A DNA stretch of 64,000 bases from Streptomyces nigra (lineage in GTDB: Bacteria; Actinomycetota; Actinomycetes; Streptomycetales; Streptomycetaceae), in NCBI RefSeq assembly GCF_003074055.1, contig NZ_CP029043.1, forward strand, positions 5,076,501 through 5,140,500, given 5' to 3'. Positions 23,896 to 31,471 of the stretch are shown here, one piece after another. The position numbers and the translations under genes were made by a program. How positions within the stretch are numbered: the first letter of the stretch is position 1; every line of letters starts with the position of its first letter. The notes beneath the pieces are model-generated. The model had not been told where the DNA came from. It worked only from the letters and a program-made list of their open reading frames with translations, and ran no database searches.

Positions 23896-24455
23896 GTTCA
23901 GGCAAGCGCGGGGTGCTCGGTGTGGTCGGGTCGGCGGCCGGAGGCGTTGAGGCTTTGCGCACCGGTCTTGTCGGACCCGCGATGGACCGAGGATGGCAGG
24001 TGGCCGTCACCCTCACGCCGACCGCAGGTAAGTGGCTACGGATGATCGGCGAGGTTGAGCGGCTGGAGAAGCTCACCGGCCTGCCTGTGCGTGACGAACC
24101 GCGTCTCCCTGGAGAGGACAGACCGCATCCGCCGGTTGACTGCTACGTGGTCGCCCCCGCGTCGGCCAACACAGTTGCCAAGCTCGCGACCGGCCTCATG
24201 GACAACCAGGCGCTGACACAGGTTGGCGAGGCCATGGGCACCCTCGGTCTGCCGGTTGTCATCTTCCCTCGGGTGAACGCGGCGCACGCTCGCCACCCCG
24301 CGTGGCAGGGCCACGTCGATGCCCTTCGGGCCGGGGGAGTGCACGTCGTCTACGGCCCGGACGTCTGGCCGCTGTACGAACCGAGGGAAGCGCCGGCGGG
24401 GCGCGAACTCCCGTGGGCCGCAGTGCTCGACGCCGTGGTGGAAGCCACTCGGTGA
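23892..24455 (+). CDS. flavoprotein (phosphopantothenoylcysteine decarboxylase-like fold)
   Basis: 187 aa from GTG 23892. Features of the HFCD flavoprotein fold: N-terminal GVLGVVGSAAGGVEALRTGL, TLTPTAGKWL near 45, VDCYVVAPASANTVAKLATGLMDN at about 81-104 (the PASANT segment that contacts FMN phosphate), and LPVVIFPRVNAAHARHPAW at about 122-140. True CoaB/C enzymes have a catalytic Cys in this region, which I do not see, so the substrate is unknown. It is coupled to the XRE-TPR gene and followed by a strong terminator. Confidence 0.75.
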   Translation: MSSGKRGVLGVVGSAAGGVEALRTGLVGPAMDRGWQVAVTLTPTAGKWLRMIGEVERLEKLTGLPVRDEPRLPGEDRPHPPVDCYVVAPASANTVAKLATGLMDNQALTQVGEAMGTLGLPVVIFPRVNAAHARHPAWQGHVDALRAGGVHVVYGPDVWPLYEPREAPAGRELPWAAVLDAVVEATR

Positions 24456-24485
24456 CGAGTCGTCAACCTACTTGGTCTGCAAGGA

Positions 24486-24518
24486 AAGAGGACCCGGACA
24501 GTCTGTCCGGGTCCTCTT
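24486..24518 (+). terminator. terminator after the flavoprotein gene
   Basis: 15-bp perfect arms AAGAGGACCCGGACA (24486-24500) and complement (24504-24518), with a 3-nt loop. The arms contain CCGGACAG/CTGTCCGG, so the hairpin could also be a repeat-protein site. Confidence 0.75.
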
Positions 24519-24544
24519 CCGTTTCCGGTCGCATGCTCATTGGC

Positions 24545-24763
24545 ATGTCAGGGATCAATGAGCGAAGCGGCGAGTTGGGAGGCCTGACTCCCACGGAACT
24601 TGCCTTGATTGAAGCGAGTCTGAGCGAGGCGCGCGCCACGGTCGAACGACTGCTACGGCGAGCGGACGAACTTACGGCGAGGGTGGAGTCCCGTCACCGA
24701 CAAGCTGTTCAAGGCGGTCCAGTCGCTCACCGAGCAGACGAAGAGCGTCATGAATCGAGCTGA
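24545..24763 (+). CDS. possible small coiled-coil protein
   Basis: 72 aa from ATG 24545 without a ribosome site. The middle is a coherent amphipathic helix (LTPTELALIEASLSEARATV, then a heptad-like segment to about residue 50). Its last 92 bases overlap the end of the convergent gntR. It may be a real AICE gene or a chance frame. Confidence 0.25.
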   Translation: MSGINERSGELGGLTPTELALIEASLSEARATVERLLRRADELTARVESRHRQAVQGGPVAHRADEERHESS

Positions 24764-25067
24764 GTTCTGCTGCCAGTGCGGTGAACGCGGGACTACTGCC
24801 CGGCTCGGTACCGAGCGGCACCGACGGGTCTCGGACGAACGTCCCGCGACCCTGCTGGGTGAGAACCAGTCCCTCGTCACGGAGCTGGCCGTAGGCGCTC
24901 TGCACGGTCATGAGCTGAACGCCAAGGTCTTTGGCGAGCTTGCGAGCCGCAGGGAGTCGGTCTCCCGGATCGTACTCGCGGTTCGGGCCCGTGATCTTCT
25001 CGCGAAAATCCGCGGCGATCTCCTTGGCCGTGGGCGTCTGCTTGGGCGCTTCTGGACTCTGCTCCAT
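24672..25067 (-). CDS. GntR-family repressor (KorSA-like)
   Basis: 131 aa from ATG 25067; the frame extends upstream to 25145, but that would cross the operator repeats. A winged helix occupies about 12-80 (ADFREKITGPNREYDPGDRL; LAKDLGVQLMTVQSAYGQLR; GLVLTQQGRGTFV), followed by a short helical tail that replaces a ligand domain. This size and type match KorSA of pSAM2, which keeps the element integrated by repressing the activator gene and itself. Inverted repeats at 25080-25099 and 25129-25148 lie just upstream, between it and the plus-strand transfer operon. It is probably the master repressor of element A. Confidence 0.85.
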   Translation of the reverse strand: MEQSPEAPKQTPTAKEIAADFREKITGPNREYDPGDRLPAARKLAKDLGVQLMTVQSAYGQLRDEGLVLTQQGRGTFVRDPSVPLGTEPGSSPAFTALAAELSSIHDALRLLGERLDRLEQLVGDGTPPSP

Positions 25068-25079
25068 GGGTTCGAGAGT

Positions 25080-25148
25080 AGCTGGACCTAGGTCAATCTC
25101 TACGCCTCGCCCAACCCTCTTGACAGCCAGATTGACATAGGTCAATCT
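25080..25148. promoter_or_regulatory. GntR operators and divergent promoter
   Basis: AGATTGAC-ATAG-GTCAATCT at 25129-25148 is a perfect 8-bp inverted repeat. A second copy at 25080-25099 keeps GTCAATCT with a degenerate left half. TTGACA at 25120-25125 could be a -35 for rightward transcription overlapped by the perfect operator. The imperfect copy is 13 bp from the gntR start, suggesting autoregulation. Confidence 0.7.
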
Positions 25149-25165
25149 GAAACTCCCGCGGCACT

Positions 25166-25208
25166 GGGACTCCCCAGCAAGGTCGCCCGCCGTCGCGGTT
25201 CTCCCTGC
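25166..25208 (+). repeat. duplicated 43-nt leader element, copy 1
   Basis: Matches 31483-31525 at 42 of 43 positions. The core is GACTCCCCAGCAAGGTCGCC, and the end is GGTTCTCCCTGC. It lies 22 nt before ATG 25231, just upstream of the ribosome site. The 5' pairing arm of the hairpin seen in copy 2 is weaker here. Confidence 0.65.
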
Positions 25209-25230
25209 TCCTTCGACTCAGGAGAGCACC

Positions 25231-25530
25231 ATGCGCACGTACGTCGGCCATCAACAGGCCGTATCGGCTGCGGACTTCGTGGAGCTGGCCCTTGGTACCC
25301 CGGTTGAGCTGTGGCTCGGGGTCGAGGGCGAGACGGACGAAGAGCACGCGGCCCGCCTGGACGCGGCGCGCGACATCCTCGCCGACCCCGAATACAGCAA
25401 CCTGCCGGACGACGTGGCCCGCATCGCCGCTGAGGTGATCGAGGCGCACGCCCCAGAACTGTTCAACGTCGTTCCGCTGGCGAGCCCGGCGAGGCGCCGC
25501 CGGTCCTCCCGGAAGGGAGCGGCGGCATGA
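25231..25530 (+). CDS. small acidic AICE protein of unknown function
   Basis: 99 aa from ATG 25231, after CAGGAGAG. Mostly helical and acidic (LWLGVEGETDEEHAARLDAA; DDVARIAAEVIEAHAPELF) with a basic tail (ARRRRSSRKG). No family is recognised. First gene of the transfer operon of element A, directly downstream of the GntR operators and the duplicated leader. It overlaps the DUF2637 gene by ATGA. An activator or transfer-accessory role is possible given its first position. Confidence 0.6.
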   Translation: MRTYVGHQQAVSAADFVELALGTPVELWLGVEGETDEEHAARLDAARDILADPEYSNLPDDVARIAAEVIEAHAPELFNVVPLASPARRRRSSRKGAAA

Positions 25531-26513
25531 CGACCGCAACCGAGACGGCACGGCCGGCGGTGCCGCCGCTGACGAAGCCGGAGATGGGTCTTGCCGGACT
25601 GGGCGCGTTGGCCGCGGCCGGGGTCGGCGCCCTGGGGCTGATTGCCTCGTTCGACGCGGTCTCCTTTGCCGCCGCCCGTTGGGGCTTCGGCGCGCCATGG
25701 ATGCTGCCGGTCGGCATCGATGTGGCCATTCCGGTGTTCACCGTGGCCAACCTGCTTTTGATCCGGATGGACATGGCGTTGGCGTGGGTGCGGTTCGTGC
25801 CCTGGGCGCTAACGCTGGTCACGTGCGGGTTGAACGTCGCAGCCGGGCACACGCTGTGGGCAAAGGTCGCGCACGGCACGATGCCCCTGCTGTGGGTGGT
25901 GTTCTCCGAGATCGGCGCCCACGTCTACGCCGTCCGGATCGGCGCCGCCACTGGCCGCCGGATGGAGAAGGTGCGATTCTCCCGCTGGATGCTCGCCCCG
26001 CTATCGACCTTCGCTCTGTGGCGGCGGATGACGCTGTGGGAGATCACTTCCTACTCCGAGGCGCTGAAGCGGGAGCGGGAGCGGCAGCTGGCCCGCGCTC
26101 GGCTGCGCGAGCGGCATGGCCGGCGGTGGCGGTCGAAGACCCCGCGCCCGGAACGCGTGCTGCTGAAGTTGGGCGAGCTGGCCCCGGCGAGCGAGGACGT
26201 CCCGCCCGTGCCGCAGCAGCAGACGGAAGAGCCGAAGGCGCCCAAGGCGCCGCGCAAGCGCCAGGCTGGCACCAAGGGCAAGGCCAAGACTGCCAAGGCG
26301 CCGCGGACCCCGGCGGAACTGCTCGCCGAGGCGCGTGAGGCCACGGCCGACTGGGCCGATGACGCGATCAACGCGGAAGCCATCCGGACCACGCTGCACT
26401 GCTCGGCTGCCAACTCCCGCGTGCTGCGCGACCTGTTGCTGAGCGAGCGGGCCGAGGGGCGCCGCCTGCACTCCGTCGACGGCGACGAGGGGACCGAGGA
26501 GGCGGCGGCATGA
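25527..26513 (+). CDS. DUF2637 membrane protein (spread-like)
   Basis: 328 aa from ATG 25527. Four membrane segments lie in about residues 22-165 (GLAGLGALAAAGVGALGLIA; LPVGIDVAIPVFTVANLLL; VPWALTLVTCGLNVAAGHTL; MPLLWVVFSEIGAHVYAVRI), the DUF2637 hallmark. A long basic cytoplasmic part follows (KRERERQLARARLRERHGRR), with a Lys/Pro/Ala-rich linker and a C-terminal helical end (INAEAIRTTLHCSAANSRVL) like a helix-turn-helix. It is larger than the element B homologue (217 aa). Such proteins accompany actinomycete traB and may connect the DNA pump to septal membranes. Overlaps flank it on both sides. Confidence 0.8.
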   Translation: MTTATETARPAVPPLTKPEMGLAGLGALAAAGVGALGLIASFDAVSFAAARWGFGAPWMLPVGIDVAIPVFTVANLLLIRMDMALAWVRFVPWALTLVTCGLNVAAGHTLWAKVAHGTMPLLWVVFSEIGAHVYAVRIGAATGRRMEKVRFSRWMLAPLSTFALWRRMTLWEITSYSEALKRERERQLARARLRERHGRRWRSKTPRPERVLLKLGELAPASEDVPPVPQQQTEEPKAPKAPRKRQAGTKGKAKTAKAPRTPAELLAEAREATADWADDAINAEAIRTTLHCSAANSRVLRDLLLSERAEGRRLHSVDGDEGTEEAAA

Positions 26514-27160
26514 ACACCGTGTTGACCATGCTGGCCGCGGCGGCGCCGGTCGCCTCCGGCTGGTCGGCGCACACGCTGTGGCTACGGCGGCGCCTGAACG
26601 TCGCCCGCCGTGACCCGCTGACCGGGCTGCGGACGCGCGAGGCGTTCACCCGTCGCGCCACGGCTCTGCTGCGGGACCCCCGGGCGGTTGTGGTGCTGGC
26701 CGACGTTGACCGCTTCAAGCAGATCAACGACACCTTCGGGCATGCGGCCGGGGACGCGCTGTTGAAGACGACCGCGGACCGGCTCGCCTACCACGTCGGC
26801 CGTTCCGGGGTGGCCGGGCGGCTCGGGGGCGACGAGTTCGCCGCCGTCCTGATCGACGACCACGGCACCGCCTCCGACATGCTCGCCGTGCTGCACGGCG
26901 TGCTCGCCCGTCCGGTCGACGGCCAGGACCCGGCCGTACACACCACGGTCTCTCTCGGCTGGGTGCGCGCTGCGGACTTCCCCGGCGACGACCTGTCCGG
27001 GTTGCTGCGGCGGGCCGATGAGGCGATGTACGCGGCCAAGCAGGCCCGCGCCGGTACCCGCCGCGCCGGGTTGGGGCGACTGTTCGCCACGGTCACCGGG
27101 CGGCGCGCCGGCCGCGCCGGAGCCCGGACCGATGCTCTGGTCGTAGGGGTGGCGGCCTGA
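26510..27160 (+). CDS. GGDEF-domain protein, putative diguanylate cyclase
   Basis: 216 aa from ATG 26510. One N-terminal hydrophobic helix (about 3-22), then RRDPLTGLRTREAF (about 34-47), LADVDRFKQINDTFGHAAGD (about 63-82), GRLGGDEFAAV (about 102-112) and RRADEAMYAAKQ (about 163-174). All catalytic features are intact. It shares its layout and many residues with the element B protein (13390-13941), although the two elements differ in replication genes. It overlaps both neighbours, so it is produced with the transfer proteins. Cyclic di-GMP made here could delay host sporulation during transfer; that is inference. Confidence 0.88.
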   Translation: MNTVLTMLAAAAPVASGWSAHTLWLRRRLNVARRDPLTGLRTREAFTRRATALLRDPRAVVVLADVDRFKQINDTFGHAAGDALLKTTADRLAYHVGRSGVAGRLGGDEFAAVLIDDHGTASDMLAVLHGVLARPVDGQDPAVHTTVSLGWVRAADFPGDDLSGLLRRADEAMYAAKQARAGTRRAGLGRLFATVTGRRAGRAGARTDALVVGVAA

Positions 27161-27543
27161 TGTCCGCCTACAGCAAGTGCTTCGACCCGTCTGGTGCCCG
27201 GTTCGGGGTCCCCACGTACCCGTGGCGATTCGCCCCGGACGGCTACGCCACTCGCCGGCAGCTGCGTGCGGCCGGGCTGCGGCCGGGCGGACAGCCGGTC
27301 GCCGCACAGGTAATGCGCAGCCACCGGGGCCGCAAGGCCGGGGTGCAGGTCGCCTACCTCTACCGCGTCGACCGCGCGAAGCCGGTCCGGCCGATGACCT
27401 CCCGCAAGTGGGGTGCGCTCGCCCTGGCGATGCTCGCCCGCCGCACCTGCCCCAAGTGCCGGATCACCTACAGCTACTGCATCCCGACCTCGCTCGGGAT
27501 GTGCCTCCTCTGCACCTACCCCGAGGAACAGCGCGCCGCCTGA
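27160..27543 (+). CDS. RRQRL-motif zinc-binding protein
   Basis: 127 aa from ATG 27160, whose A is also the last base of the GGDEF stop codon. The N-terminus reads FGVPTYPWRFAPDGYATRRQ and the RRQLRAAGLRPGG segment gives the family its name. Near the C-terminus are CPKCRITYSYCIPTSLGMCLLC (Cys about 95-118), a zinc-knuckle arrangement. These proteins occur almost exclusively in Streptomyces integrative elements next to traB. Their function is unknown; nucleic-acid binding is likely from the charge and the zinc site. Confidence 0.75.
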   Translation: MSAYSKCFDPSGARFGVPTYPWRFAPDGYATRRQLRAAGLRPGGQPVAAQVMRSHRGRKAGVQVAYLYRVDRAKPVRPMTSRKWGALALAMLARRTCPKCRITYSYCIPTSLGMCLLCTYPEEQRAA

Positions 27544-27552
27544 CCCACTCAG

Positions 27553-27599
27553 TGCGGGGCCCGGTCCCAAACCGACCAAAGCAGCGGCCGGGCCCCGCA
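27553..27599 (+). terminator. hairpin between the operon start and traB
   Basis: Perfect 12-bp arms TGCGGGGCCCGG (27553-27564) and CCGGGCCCCGCA (27588-27599), 26 nt before the traB start. No T-run. It is probably an attenuator or processing site that lowers expression of the pump. Confidence 0.6.
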
Positions 27600-27625
27600 T
27601 CCCTCCCAGAGAGAAGGAACCCTCA

Positions 27626-29869
27626 GTGAAACATCCCGACGATGACAACGAACTCTTCAACCGGCTTGAAGCCGAGATGGCCGCCGACTCCGACGGCGCC
27701 GTGGTCGACCTGGACAAGGCCCGGTCGGCCCGCACCGAGTCGGCGGACCGCGCGCCCGACTCCGGGCCCGGCCGGTCGGGCGACCCGAAGCCGACCGAGT
27801 CGGTCGACCCGGGCGAGGGAGAGTCGGACGACTCCGCCCCGACCCTGGTCGACCGTCCGGCGCCGACTCAGTCGGGCCCCGGTCTGATCGACCGCATCCG
27901 CGACTCCAAGCGGCTGGACATCCTCCCGGCGTGGGCGAAGGCGGGCCCGGAGTTCGCCAACGCGATGCGGTGGCTGGCCGGGCATGTCTGGCACACCATC
28001 GCCTTCCACGCGGTCCGAGTGCCGTTTCTGTACGTGCCCAAGCTCATCTGGCGCTCGCCGCGCGGCCTGGCCAACACCCTGACCCGCGTGGGCCGCTGGG
28101 CGGTCGACGCGGAGGGTGAGCCGCTGCGGCAGGCCGAGGCACGTCGGGAAAACTCCGAGCTGTACCTGAAGCTCTCCCGTCAGCGCGACCGGCGGGTGCG
28201 GCTGCGGATGCTCCTCACCATCCTCGGTGCCCTGGCCGCCCTGGTCATGGGCTTGTTCCTGGTCTACGGCGCCGAGCCGCGTACGCAGGTCATCGCCGCC
28301 ACGCTTATCGTGCTGACGCTGGGCTGGCTGGGCGCGCCGGCGGATGCGCCGCTGGCTACCCGTGCGGTCATCAAGACCGAGGTGCAGAAGCTGACCAGCG
28401 ACATCGTGGTCAAGGCCATGGCGTCCATCGGCATCGGCCAGATCACCAGTGCCGTGGCCAAGGGGCAGGACGGCATCAAGTTCGTCGCCCCGATCACCCG
28501 TGAGGGCCCGGGCTGGCGCGCGGACATCGACCTGCCCCTCGGGGTGACCGTCGCCGACGTGGCCGACCGGCGCGCCCGACTCGCCTCCGGCCTGCGCCGC
28601 CCCCTCGGCTGCGTGTGGCCTGACGCCGACCCCAACGAGCACGAGGGGCGCCTCATCCTCTGGGTGGGGGACCGGGATCTGTCCAAGACCGGACTCGTCA
28701 AGTGGCCGCTCGCCACCGCCCGCAAGCACGACATCTTCAAGCGGATCCCGTTCGGCATCGACCCGCGCGGCCGGGCTCAGTCCGTACCCATGATCCAGCA
28801 CAACATCCTGATCGGCTCGCTGCCCGGCCAGGGCAAGACCGCCTCCGTGCGCGTGCTGGCCTGCGGCGCCGCCATGGACCCGTCCGTCGAACTGTGGCTG
28901 CACGAGAACAAGGGCACCGGCGACCTGGACTCCCTCGAATGCGTCAGCCACCGGTTCGTCTCCGGCATCGACGACGACTCGATCAAGTACGCGGCCGACT
29001 CCCTGAAATTGCTGCGCGAGGAGGTCATGCGCCGCGCGGCTGCGATCAAGAAGCTGCCGCGGGACCTGTGCCCGGACAAGCGCATCACCCGCGCCATCGC
29101 CGACAAGCGCTCGCTCAAGCTGTGGCCGCTCGTGGGCGTGTTCGATGAGTGCCAGAACCTGTTCGCGCACCCCAAGTACGGCAAACAGGCAGGTGACGAC
29201 GCCGAGTTCATCATCAAGCTCGGTCGCGCCCTGGGCGTGATCCTCGTCCTGGCCACGCAGCGCCCGGACAAGGACTCGCTCCCGACCGGCATCAGCGGCA
29301 ATGTGTCCATCCGCTTCGCTCTCAAGGTCGCCGGGCAGGTCGAGAACGACATGATCCTCGGTACGTCCGCGTACAAGAACGGTGTACGCGCCACCTCGTT
29401 CCGCCCGGAGATCGACGCCGGTAACGGCTACCTCGCCGGCGCCACGGCGCTGCCGGTCGTGGTGCGCACCGCCTACCTGGACGACCACGCCACCCACGCC
29501 ATCGCCCAGCGCGCCTACGCCCTGCGCAAGGCTGAGGGCACCCTGTCCGGCCACGCGCTCGGAGAGGACCCCGAGGCCGTGACCGGCCCCTCGTACGACC
29601 TGCTCGCCGACGTCGCCGCGGTCGTGCCGCCGTCGGAAGAGCGGGTGTGGAACGAGCGGATCGCCGCCCGGCTCGCCGAGTTGCGGCCGGAGGTCTACGG
29701 CGGCTGGAAGGGCGAGAACGTCACCAGCGCGCTCAAGCCGCACGGCATCAAGACCCGCGACGTGGCCGGGACCACCGACGACGGCACCCGCACCACCCGC
29801 CGTGGCATCGTCCGCGCCGACCTCACGAAGGCGATTGCGGAGCGTGACGAAAAGCGGGGCGCCGCCTAG
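27626..29869 (+). CDS. traB: FtsK/SpoIIIE-type DNA translocase, conjugative pump (TraB)
   Basis: 747 aa from GTG 27626, chosen because GAGAAGGA precedes it and an acidic N-terminus (KHPDDDNELFNRLEAEMAAD) begins there. Two membrane helices lie near residues 200-240 (MLLTILGALAALVMGLFLVY; VIAATLIVLTLGWLG). Walker A is IGSLPGQGKTASVR (about 394-407), Walker B LVGVFDECQNLF (about 500-511), then LATQRPDKDSLPTGISGNVS (about 548-567) as in TraB proteins. The C-terminal 100 residues (VYGGWKGENVTSALKPHGIK) resemble the winged-helix domain that reads 8-bp clt repeats. It moves double-stranded DNA between hyphae. Palindromic repeats follow directly. Confidence 0.92.
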   Translation: MKHPDDDNELFNRLEAEMAADSDGAVVDLDKARSARTESADRAPDSGPGRSGDPKPTESVDPGEGESDDSAPTLVDRPAPTQSGPGLIDRIRDSKRLDILPAWAKAGPEFANAMRWLAGHVWHTIAFHAVRVPFLYVPKLIWRSPRGLANTLTRVGRWAVDAEGEPLRQAEARRENSELYLKLSRQRDRRVRLRMLLTILGALAALVMGLFLVYGAEPRTQVIAATLIVLTLGWLGAPADAPLATRAVIKTEVQKLTSDIVVKAMASIGIGQITSAVAKGQDGIKFVAPITREGPGWRADIDLPLGVTVADVADRRARLASGLRRPLGCVWPDADPNEHEGRLILWVGDRDLSKTGLVKWPLATARKHDIFKRIPFGIDPRGRAQSVPMIQHNILIGSLPGQGKTASVRVLACGAAMDPSVELWLHENKGTGDLDSLECVSHRFVSGIDDDSIKYAADSLKLLREEVMRRAAAIKKLPRDLCPDKRITRAIADKRSLKLWPLVGVFDECQNLFAHPKYGKQAGDDAEFIIKLGRALGVILVLATQRPDKDSLPTGISGNVSIRFALKVAGQVENDMILGTSAYKNGVRATSFRPEIDAGNGYLAGATALPVVVRTAYLDDHATHAIAQRAYALRKAEGTLSGHALGEDPEAVTGPSYDLLADVAAVVPPSEERVWNERIAARLAELRPEVYGGWKGENVTSALKPHGIKTRDVAGTTDDGTRTTRRGIVRADLTKAIAERDEKRGAA

Positions 29870-29879
29870 CCCTGGACGG

Positions 29880-29970
29880 TGCTACCGGTAGCAGGGCGAC
29901 GTGCTACCGGTAGCACCCTCGCTAGCACCCCACACAGCACCTGATCTGCGATCTAGCGCATAGCACCCCA
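29880..29970. repeat. paired 14-bp palindromes and TAGCACCCCA repeats after traB (candidate clt or operator)
   Basis: TGCTACCGGTAGCA is a perfect palindrome present twice (29880-29893 and 29902-29915), 22 bp apart. TAGCACCCCA occurs twice (29923-29932, 29961-29970). In the plasmid pSVH1 (from memory) the clt transfer locus lies just downstream of traB and consists of short repeats bound by TraB. Confidence 0.6.
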
Positions 29971-30008
29971 CCTGCGAAAACCTCGAAAACCGCCTAGAAG
30001 GGCCCCTC

Positions 30009-30260
30009 GTGACCCCCATCGCCCTTGCTATCGCCTGCCTGCTCTCCGTCACGCTCGGTTACGTCGGAATGTGCGCGGCCAGCCCGTTCGGCACCTGCCG
30101 CAAGTGCAACGGCTTCGGCTTCGCCCTGGAAACCGACCGCAAGGGACGGCCCAAGCGCGGCAAGAGCTGCCGCCGCTGCAAGGCCACAGGCAAGCGCATA
30201 CGCGCCGGCCGCTGGCTCTTCAACCGAGCCCAGCGGATCTACCGCGAAGGCACCCACTGA
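30009..30260 (+). CDS. small membrane-anchored zinc-knuckle protein
   Basis: 83 aa from GTG 30009. An N-terminal membrane helix (IALAIACLLSVTLGYVGMCA) is followed by two CxxC pairs (CRKCNGFGFALE and SCRRCKATGKR) spaced as in DnaJ-type zinc knuckles, then a basic tail (RAGRWLFNRAQRIYREG). This is a familiar AICE gene type in the cluster after traB. Function unknown; it may couple membrane and DNA or RNA. Followed by two small membrane genes. Confidence 0.65.
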   Translation: MTPIALAIACLLSVTLGYVGMCAASPFGTCRKCNGFGFALETDRKGRPKRGKSCRRCKATGKRIRAGRWLFNRAQRIYREGTH

Positions 30261-30295
30261 CCACCCGCCCACCCCGTCGAAGGGAGGTTCCGCCC

Positions 30296-30484
30296 GTGGC
30301 CGTCACCGTCTCACTCGTGGCCCTGTTCGGACTCGTCCTGTTCTTCCTGCTCCGCTCCAAGTCCCTGGGCTACGGCGCCGCGTTCACCGCCGCCGGGTTC
30401 GGCTTCTTCCTCGCCTCTACCGGCGCCGCCGGACCCATCAACCAGCTCGCCGCCGCGGTCATCGACGCCATCCAGCAACTGTGA
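30296..30484 (+). CDS. 62-residue membrane peptide (spread cluster)
   Basis: From GTG 30296, with AGGGAGG 9 bases upstream. Nearly all hydrophobic: VAVTVSLVALFGLVLFFLLR then GYGAAFTAAGFGFFLASTGA, two membrane helices. No family is recognised. Its position between traB and the next Spd-like gene suggests a role in intramycelial spread. It may correspond to the 51-residue gene at 12801-12956. Confidence 0.6.
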   Translation: MAVTVSLVALFGLVLFFLLRSKSLGYGAAFTAAGFGFFLASTGAAGPINQLAAAVIDAIQQL

Positions 30485-30495
30485 GGAGCACCGCC

Positions 30496-30945
30496 GTGAA
30501 CGAATCCACCTTGCCCGCGCTCGCGCACGACATGCCCACCGAGCCGTACGCGCTGGCCCCGGCCGCGGTCGAACTGGCCGCCGAGCGCGGGCCGGTGGTG
30601 TGGGTGCCCGACGCCTACGGGCGCATGGTCCCCATGCCCAAGCACCTCGCCCCGCCCCCGATGGCCCGCCCCGAGCCGCGCGACCTCACCTCGCTGCCCC
30701 TGCTGGACCCCCTCGCCCAGCGCCTGATGGGCGCCGGCATCGGCGGCGGCGCCCTCGCGGCCGGCTTCGGCTACGGCATCGGCGAGGCCGTCAACGCGCT
30801 CGCCGGACTCGGCTCCGGCGCCCTGGTCTGGATCGCGCTCGCCGTGCTCGCCTGGCGCGCCCCCGCCCGCGCCGTCGCCGGCGCCCGTGGCAGCACCGTC
30901 CACATCCGCAAGGCCGTCATCAAGCGCAGCCACTTCCACGGCTGA
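30496..30945 (+). CDS. SpdA/SpdD-like membrane protein
   Basis: 149 aa from GTG 30496. The first 75 residues are soluble (RGPVVWVPDAYGRMVPMPKH; PPMARPEPRDLTSLP). A Gly-rich membrane hairpin follows at about 80-118 (LMGAGIGGGALAAGFGYGIG; GALVWIALAVLAWRAPARAV) and then a basic tail (HIRKAVIKRSHFHG). Proteins with this plan are common in AICE transfer operons. The exact role is not known; spread of DNA across septa is the usual assumption. It starts 11 bp after the previous stop. Confidence 0.6.
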   Translation: MNESTLPALAHDMPTEPYALAPAAVELAAERGPVVWVPDAYGRMVPMPKHLAPPPMARPEPRDLTSLPLLDPLAQRLMGAGIGGGALAAGFGYGIGEAVNALAGLGSGALVWIALAVLAWRAPARAVAGARGSTVHIRKAVIKRSHFHG

Positions 30946-30964
30946 CCACCCCGAGAGGACAGAC

Positions 30965-31467
30965 GTGTTCGAGATCCGCGTCATCTGCGACCCCGCCGAC
31001 ACCGACCGGATCACCGCTGCACTGAGCGGTGCGTTCGCCGCCGGCGCCATCCGCACCTACCCGACGGCGCGCGCACCCGGCTGTACGTCACCGCCGACCA
31101 CCGCCCCGAGCCCGGACCGTGGCCCACGCCGGACGAGGCGTACGCGCTCGCCCCGAGCCTCATCCGCGAGATCGGATGGACCGCCCGAACGGCCGCCGAT
31201 AAGCCGTTCGGCGAGCACCTGGGGCGGGAGTTCTGGCTCCGTAAGGCCGCGCTGCTGGACCGCATCGCACTGCGCGCCGAGGAGGACGGCCCCCGCGGTG
31301 ACGCCGACGAGGTGGCCACGGAAGCGGCCCGCCGGCTCATCGACTGCGACCGGGAGGGCGAGGGCGACTACCACGGCGCCCCGTACCGGCCGGAGCACCC
31401 GGCCACCGCCGCCGACCCGCGCGGCTACGTCCGCCAGGAATACGCCCACTGGACCAAGAACCAGTAG
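30965..31467 (+). pseudogene. AICE conserved small protein, broken by a single-base frameshift
   Basis: GTG 30965 starts a typical AICE protein (VFEIRVICDPADTDRITAAL). The frame then goes wrong at TACCCGAC (31058-31065). Removing one base from the ancestral CCC run explains it: from GAC at 31063 the next frame reads DGARTRLYVTADHRPEPGPW, continues with GREFWLRKAALLDRIALRAE, and closes at TAG 31465-31467 with no internal stop. The two halves together make about 168 aa. The uninterrupted first frame gives only arginine/proline-rich nonsense. It may be a real mutation, a sequencing error in a C-run, or, less likely, programmed frameshifting. Confidence 0.7.
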
Positions 31468-31471
31468 CAAC

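Noticed and set aside
27623..29743. Minus-strand open frame of about 706 codons opposite traB
   Set aside because: The plus strand encodes a complete FtsK-type ATPase with Walker motifs; the antisense protein is low-complexity Arg/Gly/Val without motifs.
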